Shown here: positions 48,030 through 60,895 of the stretch, in pieces | Numbering within the stretch: position 1 is the stretch's first letter | How the letters are laid out: every line of letters starts with the position of its first letter | NCBI GenBank assembly: GCA_026413225.1 | Contig: CM048552.1 | Location: forward strand, 140,815,053-140,879,052 | Length of the DNA stretch: 64,000 bases | Direction: 5' to 3' | From: Otis tarda | Taxonomy: Eukaryota; Chordata; Aves; Otidiformes; Otididae | Position numbers and translations under genes: made by a program | The notes under the pieces: generated by a model | What the model was told of the DNA's origin: nothing | What the model saw: only the letters and a program-made list of their open reading frames with translations | The model's database searches: none

Positions 48030-50400
48030 TAGAATCACAGAATAGTTTGGGTTGGAAGGGACCTTTGAAGTCCAACCCCTCTGCAAAGAGCAGGGACATC
48101 TCCGACTTGATAAGGTTGCTCAGAGCCCTGTCGAGCCTGGCCTTGAATGTTTCCAGGGATGGGGCATCCACCACCTCTCTGGGCAACATGTTCCTGTGTT
48201 CTACCACCTTCAGTGTATTTTTTTTTTTTTTCCTTATATCCAGCCTGAATCTATTTCTTTCTGTTTTAAAACCAGTACCTCTTCTCCTAACAGGCCATGC
48301 TAAAAAGTTTCTCCCCATCTTTCTTATAAGCCCCCCTTAAGTATTGAAAGGCTGCTATAAGGTCTCCCTGGAGCCTTCTCTTCTCCAGGTGGAACAATCC
48401 CAGCTCTCTTAGCCTGCCTTCATAGGAGAGGTGCTCCAGCCCTCTGATCATCTTTGTGGTCTTCCTCTGGACTCACTCCAACAAATCCACATCCTTCTTA
48501 TGTCGGGAGCCCCAGAGCTGAACACAGTACTCCAGGTGGGGTCTCACGAGAGTGGAGTAGAGGGGGAGAATCACCTCCCTCGACCTGCTGGCCATGATCC
48601 TCTTGATGCAGCCCAGGATGCCGTTGGTCTTCTGGGCTGCAAGCGCACGTTGCCGGCTCATGTTGAGCTTCTTGTCCACCAGCACTTCCAAGTTCTTCTC
48701 CTCAGGGCTGCTTGCAATACATTCTCGACCTGGCCTGTGTTTGTGTTTAGGATTACCCCAACCCATGTGCAGGAGCTTGCACTTGGCCTTGTTGAACTTC
48801 ATGAGGTTTGCATGAGCCCACCTCTCCAGCCTGTCAAGGTCCCTCTTGATGGCATCCCTTCCCTACAGCATTTTGACTGCACTAGACAGCTTGATTTCCT
48901 TGGTGAACTTGCTAAGAGTGCACTCAATCCCACTGCCTATGTTGCCAACAAAGATGTTAAGCAGCGTTGGTCCCACTATGGACCCCTGAGGAATGCGGCT
49001 CGTCACCAGTCTCCACTTGGACATTGAGCCATTGACCACCATTCTTTGAGTGTGGCTGTCCAGCCAATTTCTTACCACCAAATGATCCATCTGTCAAATC
49101 CATGTCTCTCCAATTTAGATATGAGGGTGTTACGTGGGACAGTGTCAAATGCTTTGCCCAAGTCCAGGTAGATGATGTCAGTTGGTTGTCCCTTGTCCAC
49201 CAATGCTATAATCCCATCATAGACACCACCAAATTGGTCAGGCATGATTTGCCATTAGTGCAACTATGTTGGCTAATCACCTCCTTGTATTTCATGTGCC
49301 TTAGCTTGGTTTCCAGGAGAATCTGCCCCATGACCTTGCCAGGCACATAGGTGAGACTTCCTTTTATCCTTGACATACCTATAGAAGCTTTTCTTCATGC
49401 CCTTGACATCCCTGGCCAGATTTAGTTCTATCAGGGTTTTAGCCTTCCTTACCTAACCCCTGGCCACTTGGACAATCTCTCTATTCCTCCCAGGCTACCT
49501 GCTGTCCTTGCTTCCATCCTCTGTAGGCTGCCTTTTTTTTTTTTGTTTAATTGGTCAAGGAGTAACTTCTTCACCCATACAGGCCATCTGATTTTTTTAC
49601 CCGACTTCCTCTTTGTTGGGATGCATCGCTCCTGAGCTTGCAGGAGGAGGTCCTTGAATATCAATCAACTTTCTTGGCACTCTCTTCCCTCCAGGGCTTT
49701 ATCCTATGGTACTTTGCCCAGGAGATTCTTGAAGAGACCAAAGTCTGCGCTACTGAAGTTCAGGGCACTGAGCTTGCTGTGTGCCCTCCTCACTGCCCTC
49801 AGGATCTTGAGCTCCACCATCTCATGGTCACTGCAGCCAAGGCTGTCCTTGAGCTCCAGATTCCCCACCAGCCCCTCCTTGTTGGTAAGAACAAGGTCCA
49901 GCATAGCACCTCTCCTCATTGGCTTCTCTATCACTTGTAGGAAGAAGTTATCATCCGCGCGTTCTAGGAACCTCCTAGATTGGCTTGTGCCCTGCTGTGT
50001 TGTCCTTCCAACAGGTGTAAGGGTGTTTGAAGTCCCCCATGAGCACCAGGGCTTGTGACTGTGAGGCTGCTCCTATCTGTCTACAGAGGGCCTCATCCTC
50101 TCAGTCTTCCTGGTCGGGTAGCCTGTAGCAAACCCTCACTATAATGTCACCTTGTCCCTGCCCTCCCTTTAATCTTGACCCATAAGCTCTCTGTCAGCTC
50201 CTCATCCATCCCTAGCTGAACCTCCATGCACTCCAGCTGGTCATTGACATAAAGGATGACACCCTCTCCTCATCTGCCCTGCCTGTCCTACCTAAAGAGC
50301 TTATATCCCTCCATTGCAATGCTCCAGTTATAGAAGCCAACCCACCACGTCTCTGTGATGTCAGTTATGATCTTACCTCCAAGGGTGCTAGTGACTGCCA
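48030..50400 (-). mobile_element. CR1 LINE copy 9, longest copy, includes endonuclease C-terminus
   Basis: The minus strand runs from an endonuclease stretch near 50380 (DITETWWVGFYNWSIAMEGYK, translated piecewise), through MDEELTESLWVKIKGRAG near 50180 and RRGAMLDLVLTNKEGLVG / LGCSDHEMVELKIL at 49704-49934. Then come LLLQAQERCIPTKRKSGKK near 49630, [19 protein letters not shown] near 49400, the RT palm and thumb (PQGSIVGPTLLNIFVG near 48985; [17 protein letters not shown] near 48520) and the 3' UTR at 48030-48100. An internal deletion joins [10 protein letters not shown] directly to PGKVM near 49350, removing the RT fingers. The catalytic motif reads FTKE. Multiple frameshifts make it inactive. 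Confidence 0.93.
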
Positions 50401-53400
50401 TTCAAATAATGTTCTTCATCCCTGTAATATTTTAAAGGGTTAGTTTGGTTTGGTTTCTAATATGGCTGCCATTATGTTGTTGCTTGCTTGCATAGTGTTA
50501 GCAAATACCAGCTTGGCCTTTCATTTGCATGGATCTACCAGCTATAATAAATCAGCTCAGACATTTTAGAATATAATGAAGCACACTAGATGGATTATGG
50601 AAAAACTTTTTTGTCGTCTGTTGCCAAGTTTTGGTCAATAGGATTGATGCTAAGAGAAGTAACATTGCTGCAGGGAGTTCTCAAAGCTAAAACACCCTAT
50701 TTCACATTTATTAAGGTTCCAAGTTCTTTTGCATTTTTCTTCATAATAATTATATCTGTGTACCACAGAAACCCTTTTTGGAGTGTTTGCTTTCCCTGAT
50801 TGGAGTCAAATGAAAAGCTGCCTTTCTCTGTGGGCTCATTTCTTTTTCCTGTCTAATCAACAGCATGGCCTGAATCCTAATTACAGGTTAGGGACTTAAT
50901 GAATGAACTTCAAGAATATTAATTTAATGCTTGAAACACCAGCAAATAGAGTGAATGTTTTATTTGGGGCTTGCTTTATGAATTCTCCTTTTAGTGGTAT
51001 TAGAATTTAAGGTTTAAAATAAGAACATGGTGAAAAATAACACTTAATCTCCAACGAGATTAAAGTAGTAGACTTAAATAGGGAGCTGAATGAAATGGGA
51101 GGAAAGGACAGTAGCTATAATAAAATTGTGATTTTAAAATTAATGATCTCACACACTTTGAATTATTTTTAACTACAACAGTAAAATCTAAGCCACAAGA
51201 ATGTATATCACTGAAAATTTTTCAGGTAAAATTCATTATTTGAGTGGATTCAAGTTCATGTTTGTTGAACAGTCAACAGCAGTCTTGGTGTCCAGCAAAG
51301 GGTTTGAGTTTTCTTCTACTGTATCGCATTACTTGTATGGCTGATGAGAATAAGCTGGTGCTTCTGAACACTGTCAGAAGGACATTCTGTGCATTCCTCT
51401 AGTTTCAGTTTGAAACTTAGGTAAATATCTCTTTCTAGGGACATTCAACAGCATTCATTGGACTAAGGGCATTAATTGGCCATATTGCTACCTGAGATAA
51501 TAAGGAGCAGAGGTTTTTGCAGCACCTAGAAGTAAAGGTTCAATCCCCAGAAAACTTCTTCACCATCATGAATTTTCCTATGCTGTCATTCAACACCAAG
51601 TCTATATACACAGGCCTTTTACTCAAAAGACAATCTACTGGCCTCCACATGGAAGCCTTTTTGCTTCTTTACTAGGATTCTAAAGAAAAAAACCTTACTA
51701 GCAAACAAACTTTGAAATACTTTGCTACAGCTCCCTTCTCTTTCTATTCTTTCTTTTAAACATTGGTATAGAAGCTTCATTCACTTTTTGTTTGTTTCTT
51801 TCTATGGATTTTTTTAAAGAGCAGGGAGAGAAAACTTGTTTGTTTTTATGGTAGTTGATGAAAAAGGAAAAAAAGAGAGGAAATCTCGTGCATCAGGACT
51901 TGGCTATCACCAGCTTTAAAATTTACGCAGACACCAATGGGCTTATATGCTTAAATGCTAGAGCTTGCACAGAAGTTTTACAAATGCTTTTCATTAAGCA
52001 TCCTCAGCACTTGGATCTATTTCTCTCTTGGAGAACTTCCTGGTCACCATACAAAATTCTCTCTTTTCTCTTTTTTTTTTTTCTTGAGAAAAAAAAATAG
52101 TATAATATTGCAGAGAGATTAGATTGTTCATTTGTGCCTAGTCAAGGCACAAGGACCAAGGAAGGTCTAGGTGGAATTATTAATAAAACTAAACTAAATG
52201 AATGTTTACTTCAGAGAAAGTTAGGAAAGGAAATGTTAAGACTACAGAACTCAAACATATTCATTGGCTAATGGCGAATGGGAGTTAACACAAACTCAAA
52301 TTGCAGCTCTTTACAGAGAACCTTCAGTCCCACGTATTCCATTTAATTAATCTTGATCTGTCTTTGCTGTTGAAGAATAAGAAGGATTTTTCTTTTTTCT
52401 TTAATAGATTTACTTTTCAATTTCATTCTATGGGCAGAAGGAAGAAAATACTAAAACTCTTAAAATTGTCTATCCTTGTTAAAAATTAAGAAAATGTAAA
52501 CATTCTTACAGCTATGTCTTTGCAGTCCCACTGTGGAGTTTTAGCCTTCACTGGATTAACTAAACCCTTTGAGTTAGATTTCCTTTCAAGATTTTCATAA
52601 ATTTCTGTCTTCTCTTCAATACAATTGTCCCGTCCCTCTGATGCCATTTACACCCTCAAAGTCTATTAATATCACACAAAAGAGGTCTGTGAACTGCCTT
52701 GGACCTCCTAACCAAATCCTCTAACTATTTCCTGATAAACTGAATGCTATCCTTCAACTTATGTCCATGGATTTATAGCAATTACTGCAGATGGACAGTA
52801 AGACACTTTAAACACAACTATGACACAATTTATTTCAACTATATCCATCTGCATTTAATCTGTCCCACTGTCTTGAGCAATCATGTTTATTTGCTTCTTT
52901 CTGCTGATTTTTTTCTGCTTCTTTAGTTTTTTTTTCACTTTCCGCTTCTCTCAGAAAAGCTCTTTGTTTCTGTATCCTCACTAGAAAATAATATCCATGC
53001 TCTAAAGTCAATGAACTCTCCAAATTTGTTTCTTATTACACAAAATTGAAAATATTTTTTAATTGCAATTGATTGAAATTGCAACACTATACATGGTTAT
53101 CTAAGTTAGGGGGATTAAAATATAGGTTGAGTTAATAAATAGCTAGTATAGTCCTTTTTAAAAGTGTTACGAATTCAAGCATCCACAGATTCTTATACAA
53201 AACAGCTGTTGAAAAGACTAACCATAAAACTATCAGTGTTTACAAAATCTTTATTATACAAACCTAATGGCTCCCATGATTTTAATGCACTGCAAAATAG
53301 TCTTTCCTATTCCTTATGAACACAAAGCACATCTCCCTAAAGGGACTTTTCTTCCTACAAGCTATCAATGCAATCAAAACTAGTGATGCATTTTATTACG

Positions 53401-54463
53401 TTACTACCTCTAAAAGAAACACATTTTTATTGTAATATTTCATAAAGATCTCCTGCTGGCAATGTAAAAAGTAAGTATCTAATAAGACGAAGTGGTTTGT
53501 TCTTGCAAACCTGATTAAAAAAAATGAATAGTAGGCTAGTGAATATAGTTTCTGTTTTTAAACTTACTACTAAAAAACAATATCTTAGGGCTCAACTACT
53601 GAAAACAGCTTCTATTATCCTCTTTTTACCTTGTGCGTCTCTTGCTTTTTCACCAGAAAAAAAAATTGTGCAGGATATTCTTGCTGAAAAGAGCAAAAGA
53701 CCTTTAAAGTCTTCTATGATCTAAAATTAGCTTGGAATGTCTAGAAACATATAATACATATACTAGAAACTATAATACATATATATTTATAAATACTATA
53801 CTAATGTAATAATGCATCAATGCATAATTAACAGCTTTAAAAAATTTGGTGGTGAAAATTATGATGAAAAGGGATAAAACCTCTAGTACACAGAAGTTTA
53901 TTTTTAAGAATAAAAAACAATGGGAATATTCATAAGGGGTTATTTTATCCTACTAGGGTCTCTGTCTCTGTGTAGTATCTACTCACAATAGAAATAAAAG
54001 ATTCTTTTAGAGGACAATAAAGAACAGGAAACCAATTCAGAGCCTCTGATGCTATGAGTACATTAGCAAATAGCAGCACTATTTACTCTTACATGTACAA
54101 GTAGATTTGTGAAGCAAAACAATCAATGCTGAGGACCTGATGTTTAAGGTATGTGCATTTATAAGGTTTTTATTTCACAGTATCTCTAGTCTGGTCTTGT
54201 AGGTTGAATGCCTGTTAGTAGTTGGAGTGCATTAAGTACAATTCTGTAGTTCGTCTTTCAATTTAGTTTAATCTGAAGCACAATCAGTCTGCATGCTCTT
54301 AGAGTGCTCCACAAAGTGTTACAAGGGGGAACAATCAGGACATTCCTTTCAAAAGCAAACTCTTAATTCTCACTAAAACATTGATGTAGATGCTCTTTGA
54401 ATTTCTTAAAAGTGCACTTTTGGTTAGATAGCTATGGGAATAGTTTAATAATATCACATGTAG
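50401..54463. other. Unique AT-rich DNA, no gene seen
   Basis: No recognisable gene. T/A runs lie near 52068-52098 and 52925-52935. A local duplication of CTAGAAACATATAATACATA at 53741-53760 recurs with one deletion at 53763-53781. Confidence 0.55.
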
Positions 54464-54646
54464 GATGATGCATTGGGTTTGAGTGGCAAGGTTTTGGTAG
54501 CAGAGAGGGTACAGGGATGGCTCCTTTGAGAAGCTGCCGGAAGCTTCCCCCATGTCCAATACAGTCAGTGCCAGCCGGCTCCAAGAGGGACCCACCACTA
54601 GCAAAGTCCGAGCCAACCAGCGATGGTGACAGCGCCTCTGGGATAA

Positions 54647-54656
54647 CATATTTAAG
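54647..54656 (+). promoter_or_regulatory. TATA-like box of the 54-kb LTR
   Basis: CATATTTAAG, identical to the box in the 39-kb LTR and at the same offset from the LTR start (~180 bp). Confidence 0.65.
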
Positions 54657-55401
54657 AAAGGGGGAAAAAAAGTGGGCAAGAGAAAACTACAACTGGAGAG
54701 AGGAGTGAGAATATGTGAGAGAAACAGCTGTGGAGACACCAAGGTCAGTGAAGAAGGACAAGGAGGAGGTGCTCCAAGCACCCAAGCAGAGATTCCCCTG
54801 CAGCCCATGGTGAAGCAGGCTGTCCCTGCAGCCCACGAAGGCCAATGGAGGAGCAGAGATCCACCTGCAGCCTGTGGAGGACCCCATGTTGGAGCAGGTG
54901 GATGCTCGAAGGAGTCTGTGACTCCACGGGAAGCCTGTACTGGAGCAGGCTTTCTGGCAGGACCTGTGGACCCATGAAGAGAGGAGCCCATGACAGAGCA
55001 GGTTTGTTGTCAGGACATGCAACCCTCGGGGGAAGCCACGCTGGAGCAGTCTAATCCTGAAATACTGCAACCCATGGAAGGGACCCTGGAGCAGTTTGTG
55101 AACTGCAGTCCATGGGAAGGACTCACATTGGAAAAGTTTGTGGAGGAGCGTCTCCTGTGGGAGGGACCCTACACAGGAGCAGGGAAGAGTGTGAGGAGTC
55201 CTTCCCCCGAGGAAGAAGGAGCAGCAGAGACAACGTGTGGTGAGACTGCAACCCTATTCCTAGCATCCATGCACTGCTGGGGGTGAGGAGGTAGAGAAAA
55301 TGGGGGGTAAAGTTGAGCCTGGGAAGAAGGGAGGGATGAGGAGAAGGTGTTTTAAGATTTAGGTTTTATTTTTCATTACTGTACTCTGATTTGATTGGTA
55401 A

Positions 55402-55406
55402 TAAGT
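55402..55406. repeat. Target-site duplication of nested LTR, left copy (TAAGT)
   Basis: TAAGT here and TAAAT at 55988-55992, 4 of 5 matching. Together with the preceding AA, the ancestral site reads AATAAAT, the poly(A) signal of the outer LTR. Confidence 0.75.
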
Positions 55407-55987
55407 TGTTGTGGTTTAGCCTGAGTCACCACACAGTTTCTCACTCTCCCTCCCCCTCCTCAGTGGGACTGGGGAGAGAAATTGGGAAGAAAGGAAAACT
55501 CGTGGGTTGAGATAGACAGTTTACTAAAACAGCAAAGGAAAACTACAATAATAACAAAATATAAGGATATTAAAATATACAAAATGAAGAATACATGATT
55601 TCTCACCACGTGATGTCCCAATGACCGATACAGCCCATCCTGAGCAGCAATCACAGGAACAAAACCAAGCAGCAAGCAAAGAAGCAAGAGAGAGAGAGAT
55701 GGCCCTCCCTCACCAACCCCCACTTGAAGACTGAGCATGACATTTATGGCATGAAATACTCTCCTTGGCCAATTTGAGTCAACTGTTCTGGCTATAACCC
55801 TCCCAGCTTCCTGCACCTGCACATTAGTGAGACCTGGGAAGCTGGAAAGTGACATTGGTCTCTTTAGCAGCAAGTCATAACATCACTGTGTTTATCAATA
55901 GTCTTCACACACCAAATCTCATATTAAATCCAAAACATGGCGACCACTAAGGGCAAAATTAACTTAATCCCAGATGAAACCAGGACA
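55407..55987 (-). mobile_element. Nested solo LTR, 581 bp, inserted in reverse
   Basis: On the minus strand it begins TGTCCTGGTTTCATCTGGGA and ends TAAACCACAACA, the common avian ERVL-type LTR ends. Inside are GCTTCCCAGGTCTC and CAGGAAGCTGGGAGGG, then AGTAAA as a variant poly(A) signal, then a U5 (TATCTCAACCCACGAG, TTTCTCTCCCC, GAGGGGGAGGGAGAGTGAG). This U5 visibly aligns with the U5 of the larger LTR family in this window, so the two families are relatives. Where family members usually have a TATA box after GTCATGCTCAG, this copy reads TCTTCAAGT, so the promoter looks lost. No internal genes. Confidence 0.92.
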
Positions 55988-56177
55988 TAAATAAAATTAA
56001 TTTTCCTCAAGTTGAGTCTTTTTTGCCCACGACAGTAATTGGTGAATGATCTCTCCCTGTCCTTATCTCGACCCATAAGCCTTTCATTACATTTTCTCTC
56101 CCCTGTCCAGCTGAGGAGAGGAGTGATAAAGTGGCTTTGGTGCACACATAGCATCCAGCTAAAGTCAGTTCACCACC

Positions 56178-59100
56178 GATTAATAACTGACCCATACAAA
56201 AACCGATAGTTTTGATTTTGTGGGGTTTTCAGTTTTTGTTGCATTTTTTATATTTTTATTGTAACTTGAAAGAACTTTTGTCAAGGGAAGAGCATTTATC
56301 CAGCATAATAGTCTGGAATCTGTTCTTATACACAAACCTGTTCCAATTGGCTCTGGACAGTACATTTCCCAGCTGCCCTCCTTAGGATAATTGGGCAATT
56401 AGCCTTTTTCTTTCAGACTCATTACCAGCTTAGCCTACCTGGCTCTTTCTCAAAGAAACCCAGGCAACCACAGGCAGAGAAAATAGGAAAAGATAGCCTT
56501 CTATGAACATCAAATATATACACACCATTTACAGGGCTACCTCTCACAACCCATTTGTAGTGAAGGCACAGGCCAGAACACTTGACCAGAGGGGTCTACT
56601 GGGTAGTTAATAAGGATTACTTGATTAGATGTAACTTTCTGCCATATGCAAATACTAGTAGCTCCTCATCTTGCTCCAAGGCTGCGCAGGAAAAGCTTGT
56701 ATGTAGAGAGCTCTGGTGGCAATGTATGAGAGTGTGTGTTTGGGGACAGAGAGGTGATTTTAGAGTATTAGAATATGAGTCTGACAATAGAGAATACAAT
56801 GAGGGGGGTGGGGGGAAGCAGAGTTTATATTCCTTCATAGACACATGAGCATCATTCCCTGTGGGGCTGAGAGAAGTTGCTATTATTGCTGAAGAAAAAA
56901 AAAAAAAAAGAAAAGAAAAAGAGAAGAAAAAAAAGGAAGATCCATTTTTTTTCTCCCTGTGTCCCTGCACTTACCCACCAAAGACACCGTTAGGGAATCC
57001 CTATAAGCTGGAGAGAACAACAAAATAAATTATGTCAGAAGAGCAGGTCCTACCTAAATATTTCTGACTTTTCTTTTCCTCTTTTAATTTTTTCACTCCC
57101 AGACATAATTTGGCAGAAAAATTTAACTATATACATGTATTTTACTTACTATCACTTATTTACTTTAAAAATATAGTGCATGTAGCTCACCAGTATAGAG
57201 AGTCTTTTGGAATATCACAATAAATCTTAGTTAATATTACAGAGATGTGTGGGGGAACATTGTTCACAGCAAGTATGAAAAAAAATAATGAATAGGTTGA
57301 CTAATTTTTGTTGTTCTATTAGAGGAATTGAGTTCCTTCTTGTTTTTTTTCCCACATTGACTATGTGAACTTCTGTTGTATATGTGCCTGCACTCCATGT
57401 GCACCATGGAAAAGTAAATCAATTCAGCCTAAAGGGATTTTTTTTATTTGCCTTTTTTTTTTCTTTTAATGATGCTCTTTAGATTTTCAAAATGCCTCAC
57501 CACACAACAGTGCTTCAATAACATTACAAACCCCTCAGAGTAAGGCAGGCTGCATGCTTCAACAAATAGGGCAGAGGAGAGGAGCTCTCATGGAGAGTAC
57601 TGTGGAATTCACCAAGTGGCTAAAGACGGAGTTCAGTAACCTCCGTGCTCCTTGAGGAATGCATTGCAAAAACTGATAAGCTTTTCCACAAATCTTATAG
57701 ACTGCTGTGGTGAGAGTAGAGAGAAGACGACAGCTTTCCTAATGTTCTTCATGCTGTTTTGCCACTGGGATTGCATTCAATTACTTGGTTTGCTCATTGT
57801 AAACCAGTGGGCTAAAACACGGGTGAGGTCATGGTTTGTAATAGTATATGGATCAATGCTTGCCATTTAGAAACTGAGCAAATTGGGTTAAAACACACTA
57901 CAAAGTATGCATCTGAGGAAAACAGACAACATATTTGCTCTTTTTCCTCTAATATTGATATAGTGAATATTTTTGTTTGTTGGGTTTGGAGTTTTGTTTG
58001 AAAGTGATGCAATAGAAGTCGAGCTGAATAATAATATGTAATACCTCTGTGTAGCATGGATACAATTAATAACTTGATAACGAAGCTGTATGATTGGAAT
58101 AACTAAATTTCTTTAAGTTGACATAAGTTGCCTGTAAACTTCTTTGGTTTTTTTCATGCTAGTTAAGTTTAGCTTTTGCTTAATCAAGAGAGATGCTCAG
58201 ATCCAAGTTGTGATTTTATACCCTCATCAAATTGCCATGTTATTAAGTCCAGTGGAATCAGTATGTGTTGGGACCAGTATGTATTGAGATCATAGATCTC
58301 TAGGAACAGAATGAGATTTCTTGTTAGTAGGCATATTGTTTAGGCATGGATCCTCTGTCTCTAAGAACCTGGATGTTGTCATTGACTTTGCAACTTTCCA
58401 TGACTCTTGAAGTCACTGCTGGAGTTGAGTCCCCCAGGCCTATGCTTGCATAGTTTTATTATCATTGCATGGAATTCTAAAGAGATTGTGTATCTCACCC
58501 CTGAGACACAAATTAAAACAAAAATAAGCAAGCACTGCAGACATTTCTTTGCCGAAGTTTTAACATGGTTTCTGGACTACTGAGCTAAGAGCTGGAGTAA
58601 TGTTTTCTAGCCTAATTGGGCTTGTATATCAATTGCATGGCTTACTTTCTCGAAGATTTTCTGGCCTAGATCACATCTTTGACTTTCTTTGTGATTGTTT
58701 CTACACTAATGGATATTGTCTTCTTCTTCCCTTCCACAAAACTGTATTGTCTTTCCTTTCCTTTTCCATCCCAAAACTGTGCCATGTTGGCTTCCATGAC
58801 TAATATGATTCTCTCCTGCCCTGAATTTCTTCTTCCTGTATATAGTAATCTCCATTATTGCAGACCCACTTAATGGAGACGAATAAGATAAAATTAATTC
58901 TGTGGCATTTCCCTAAATAGAACAAACACTAATTTTACAAAATTACAGTCTAGATTACTGACAGAAATGCTGACTTTTTATTCAAGTGGCAACATTAAAA
59001 AAAATAAAAACAAACAAAAAAAAACCAAAGCCCCAACCCTCTTAACATTAATTTTATTATGTTAAGTAAATAAATATCTTTTATACAAGCACAGTAATGT

Positions 59101-59199
59101 AATCTGATTTTCTATGTGCAGAATACTGGTCTATACAACCTGGATTCCTGTTCCAGACAACCTGAAATGTTTTTTCACTGACCATCACTGAGTCATTGA
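56178..59199. other. Unique AT-rich DNA, no gene seen
   Basis: Contains a purine tract at 56889-56938 and a GGGGGGTGGGGGG run at about 56803-56815. T-runs lie near 57340-57350 and 57440-57470. No recognisable gene. Confidence 0.55.
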
Positions 59200-60115
59200 T
59201 GATTACTTGAACAGCCTGATCTTTCCCCTCTTAAGATTTTGCACAGGTAGTAGTTTAGATCCTGCCTGAGATACAGATTGTTCAAACCACTTGCTTAATA
59301 GCTGCATATCTGCTAATTTGCCTAATCCCCTTTTGAAGCTGTTTTTGTCCCCACAGAATCCTATTGTAAGAAAGTCCACAATTAAACTGAATTGTACGAA
59401 AAAGTACTGCTTCATGCTTGTAATTGAATCTGCTACCAAAGAACTGTGCAGTTCACCACCAAGTCAATCTTACGTGAACCTTACTAACCATATCTGTTAT
59501 AATATTCATGATGCTTTAGCCTTCCTCCTGTTTTCCACTTTGAAAAAAGCTCTACAATTCTCACAGTAGCTGTGATCCTGAGCAGTATATTTCTTTCTTT
59601 TACCCCTTTCCATGTTTTAGTGTATCTTCTTAAAAACCACATACAATGTTAAAGGAAATAATGTACCATGCATTTACACAGGAGCAGGATGATATTTTCT
59701 ATTTCTTTTTCCCTTTTTTAATATCTTCTCATAACCTGCTTCCCATTTTGACTGCCATGCAACACTGAGCTAATGCTCTCGGAGATCTGGCAGCAACATA
59801 ATATCTGAGAACATATCACTCTATAGATCTACTTAGAATACATTTATTCAAGTACACTTCTTAACAATGAATTTTGCCTGCTCATTTTGCTACTCAATGT
59901 CATGAGATTCTTCTGAAAATCTTCAGTTCACTTTAGACTTGACTATCCTGAATAATATTGTATCCTTTGTAAGATACGTGATCATTTTATTCACTCCTTC
60001 TTCCAGGTCATTTATCAACATATTGAACTGTTCAGGCTCTTGTGCAGATTCCCCAAACCCTCATAGCTAGTAGCTAGCACAGTGTTGCATTCTCTTTGTT
60101 TCCCTTATGACAAGG
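59200..60115 (-). mobile_element. Ancient amniote-type CR1 relic
   Basis: The plus strand follows, in order, the antisense landmarks of old CR1 elements shared by reptiles, birds and mammals: CCCACAGAATCCTATTGTAA near 59353, AAAAAGTACTGCTTCATGCT near 59400, AACCTGCTTCCCATTTTGAC near 59734, ACACTGAGCTAATGCTCT near 59762, TAGACTTGACTATCCTGAAT near 59935, and CCTTCTTCCAGGTCATTTAT near 59996 followed by CAACATATTGAACTG. Divergence is far greater than in the other CR1 copies and no frame survives. The family is assigned from remembered consensus; the upstream limit after 60115 is not clear. Confidence 0.72.
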
Positions 60116-60895
60116 GAGCTACATCTGGTGATAAAAATCTGTGATAGAAAAGCTTGCTTATTATTCACAGAAAGTCTTCTCATTTACTTCTGTAAATACA
60201 ATCCTCAAATGTATTCTGATACACTGTTAGTAACCTGGACCTCTACAGACTCTCAAAGTGTCCAGAGAAACAAGATTATTGAAAGAGTACATAAATATAT
60301 TTCAGTTTTATATGTTGTGAATATCATGCATATCATGTGATTATTATACACCTCTGAGAAGATTCTTTGTTACTATAAGCAAATATAAAATATTGTCTTA
60401 ATTTGTAGAAAACTGGCTGTAAATTGCTCCAAGTCTACCTCGAGAGTTCTGCTGGTTTAATAATTTTAATTCCAGTTACTTCATTTAGATTCAGTTATTT
60501 CCAGGTCAGACTTCTGAACATATGATGAAAAGTAGTCATTTTGTTGCTGCAAATAGCTATATAATAGTTCATGTCTAATTGGTGCTCCCAAAACACAATG
60601 GAGATGGACAATCTATTCATAATTATTTATGCAATTTAATCTTTCTTCCAGAGCTTCTCAGTAAGATTCTCAAATATGTGATTTTTAAATATTTTTCTTT
60701 TTTTTAAAAAAATCAGTGGCAGTACTGTGAAAATCCGGAAGAGCTGTTTCATCCAGTCAAAGTGGTATTACACTCAAAATTAACCGGTTTGCATCTGGAA
60801 CATTTAATAAATCCAAAGGTCTGTGTTTTGGATACTGTCCCAATAACAAGTGAGGTGGGTGTATATCAGTTCCCACTCTATTTTGTGAAAGTTCT
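60116..60895. other. Unique AT-rich DNA
   Basis: No recognisable feature; it may hold further unrecognisable remains of the ancient CR1. Confidence 0.5.

Larger units (their letters stand above)
54469..56177 (+). mobile_element. ERVL-type solo LTR, interrupted by a nested LTR
   Basis: Related to the 39-kb LTR: TTGGTAGC...GCTTCCCCCATGTCC in U3, the shared CTCTGGGATAACATATTTAAG TATA region (54637-54656), a GC-rich R with the same degenerate CTGCAGCC/GGAGCAGG repeats, and, after the nested element, TTTTCCTCAAGTTGAGTC, ATCTCTCCCTGTCCTTATCTC and a terminal GTTCACCACC. Without the insert it is ~1120 bp, matching the 1157-bp copy. Best ends are TG at 54469 and CC at 56177, flanked by GATGA/GATTA (4 of 5 matching), so both ends are slightly mutated. 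Solo: no retroviral genes beside it. Confidence 0.85.

Noticed and set aside
51530..51555. tRNA-like TTCAATCCCC motif
   Set aside because: No acceptor, D or anticodon stems can be drawn around it.
54672..55286. Plus-strand frames of 98-101 codons in the 54-kb LTR
   Set aside because: They arise from the internal GC-rich repeats, with no homology to gag, pol or env visible and no start context shared with the 39-kb copy.
56803..56815. G-quadruplex candidate
   Set aside because: Only two separated G-runs in a 13-nt stretch; not enough for a standard four-run motif with loops.
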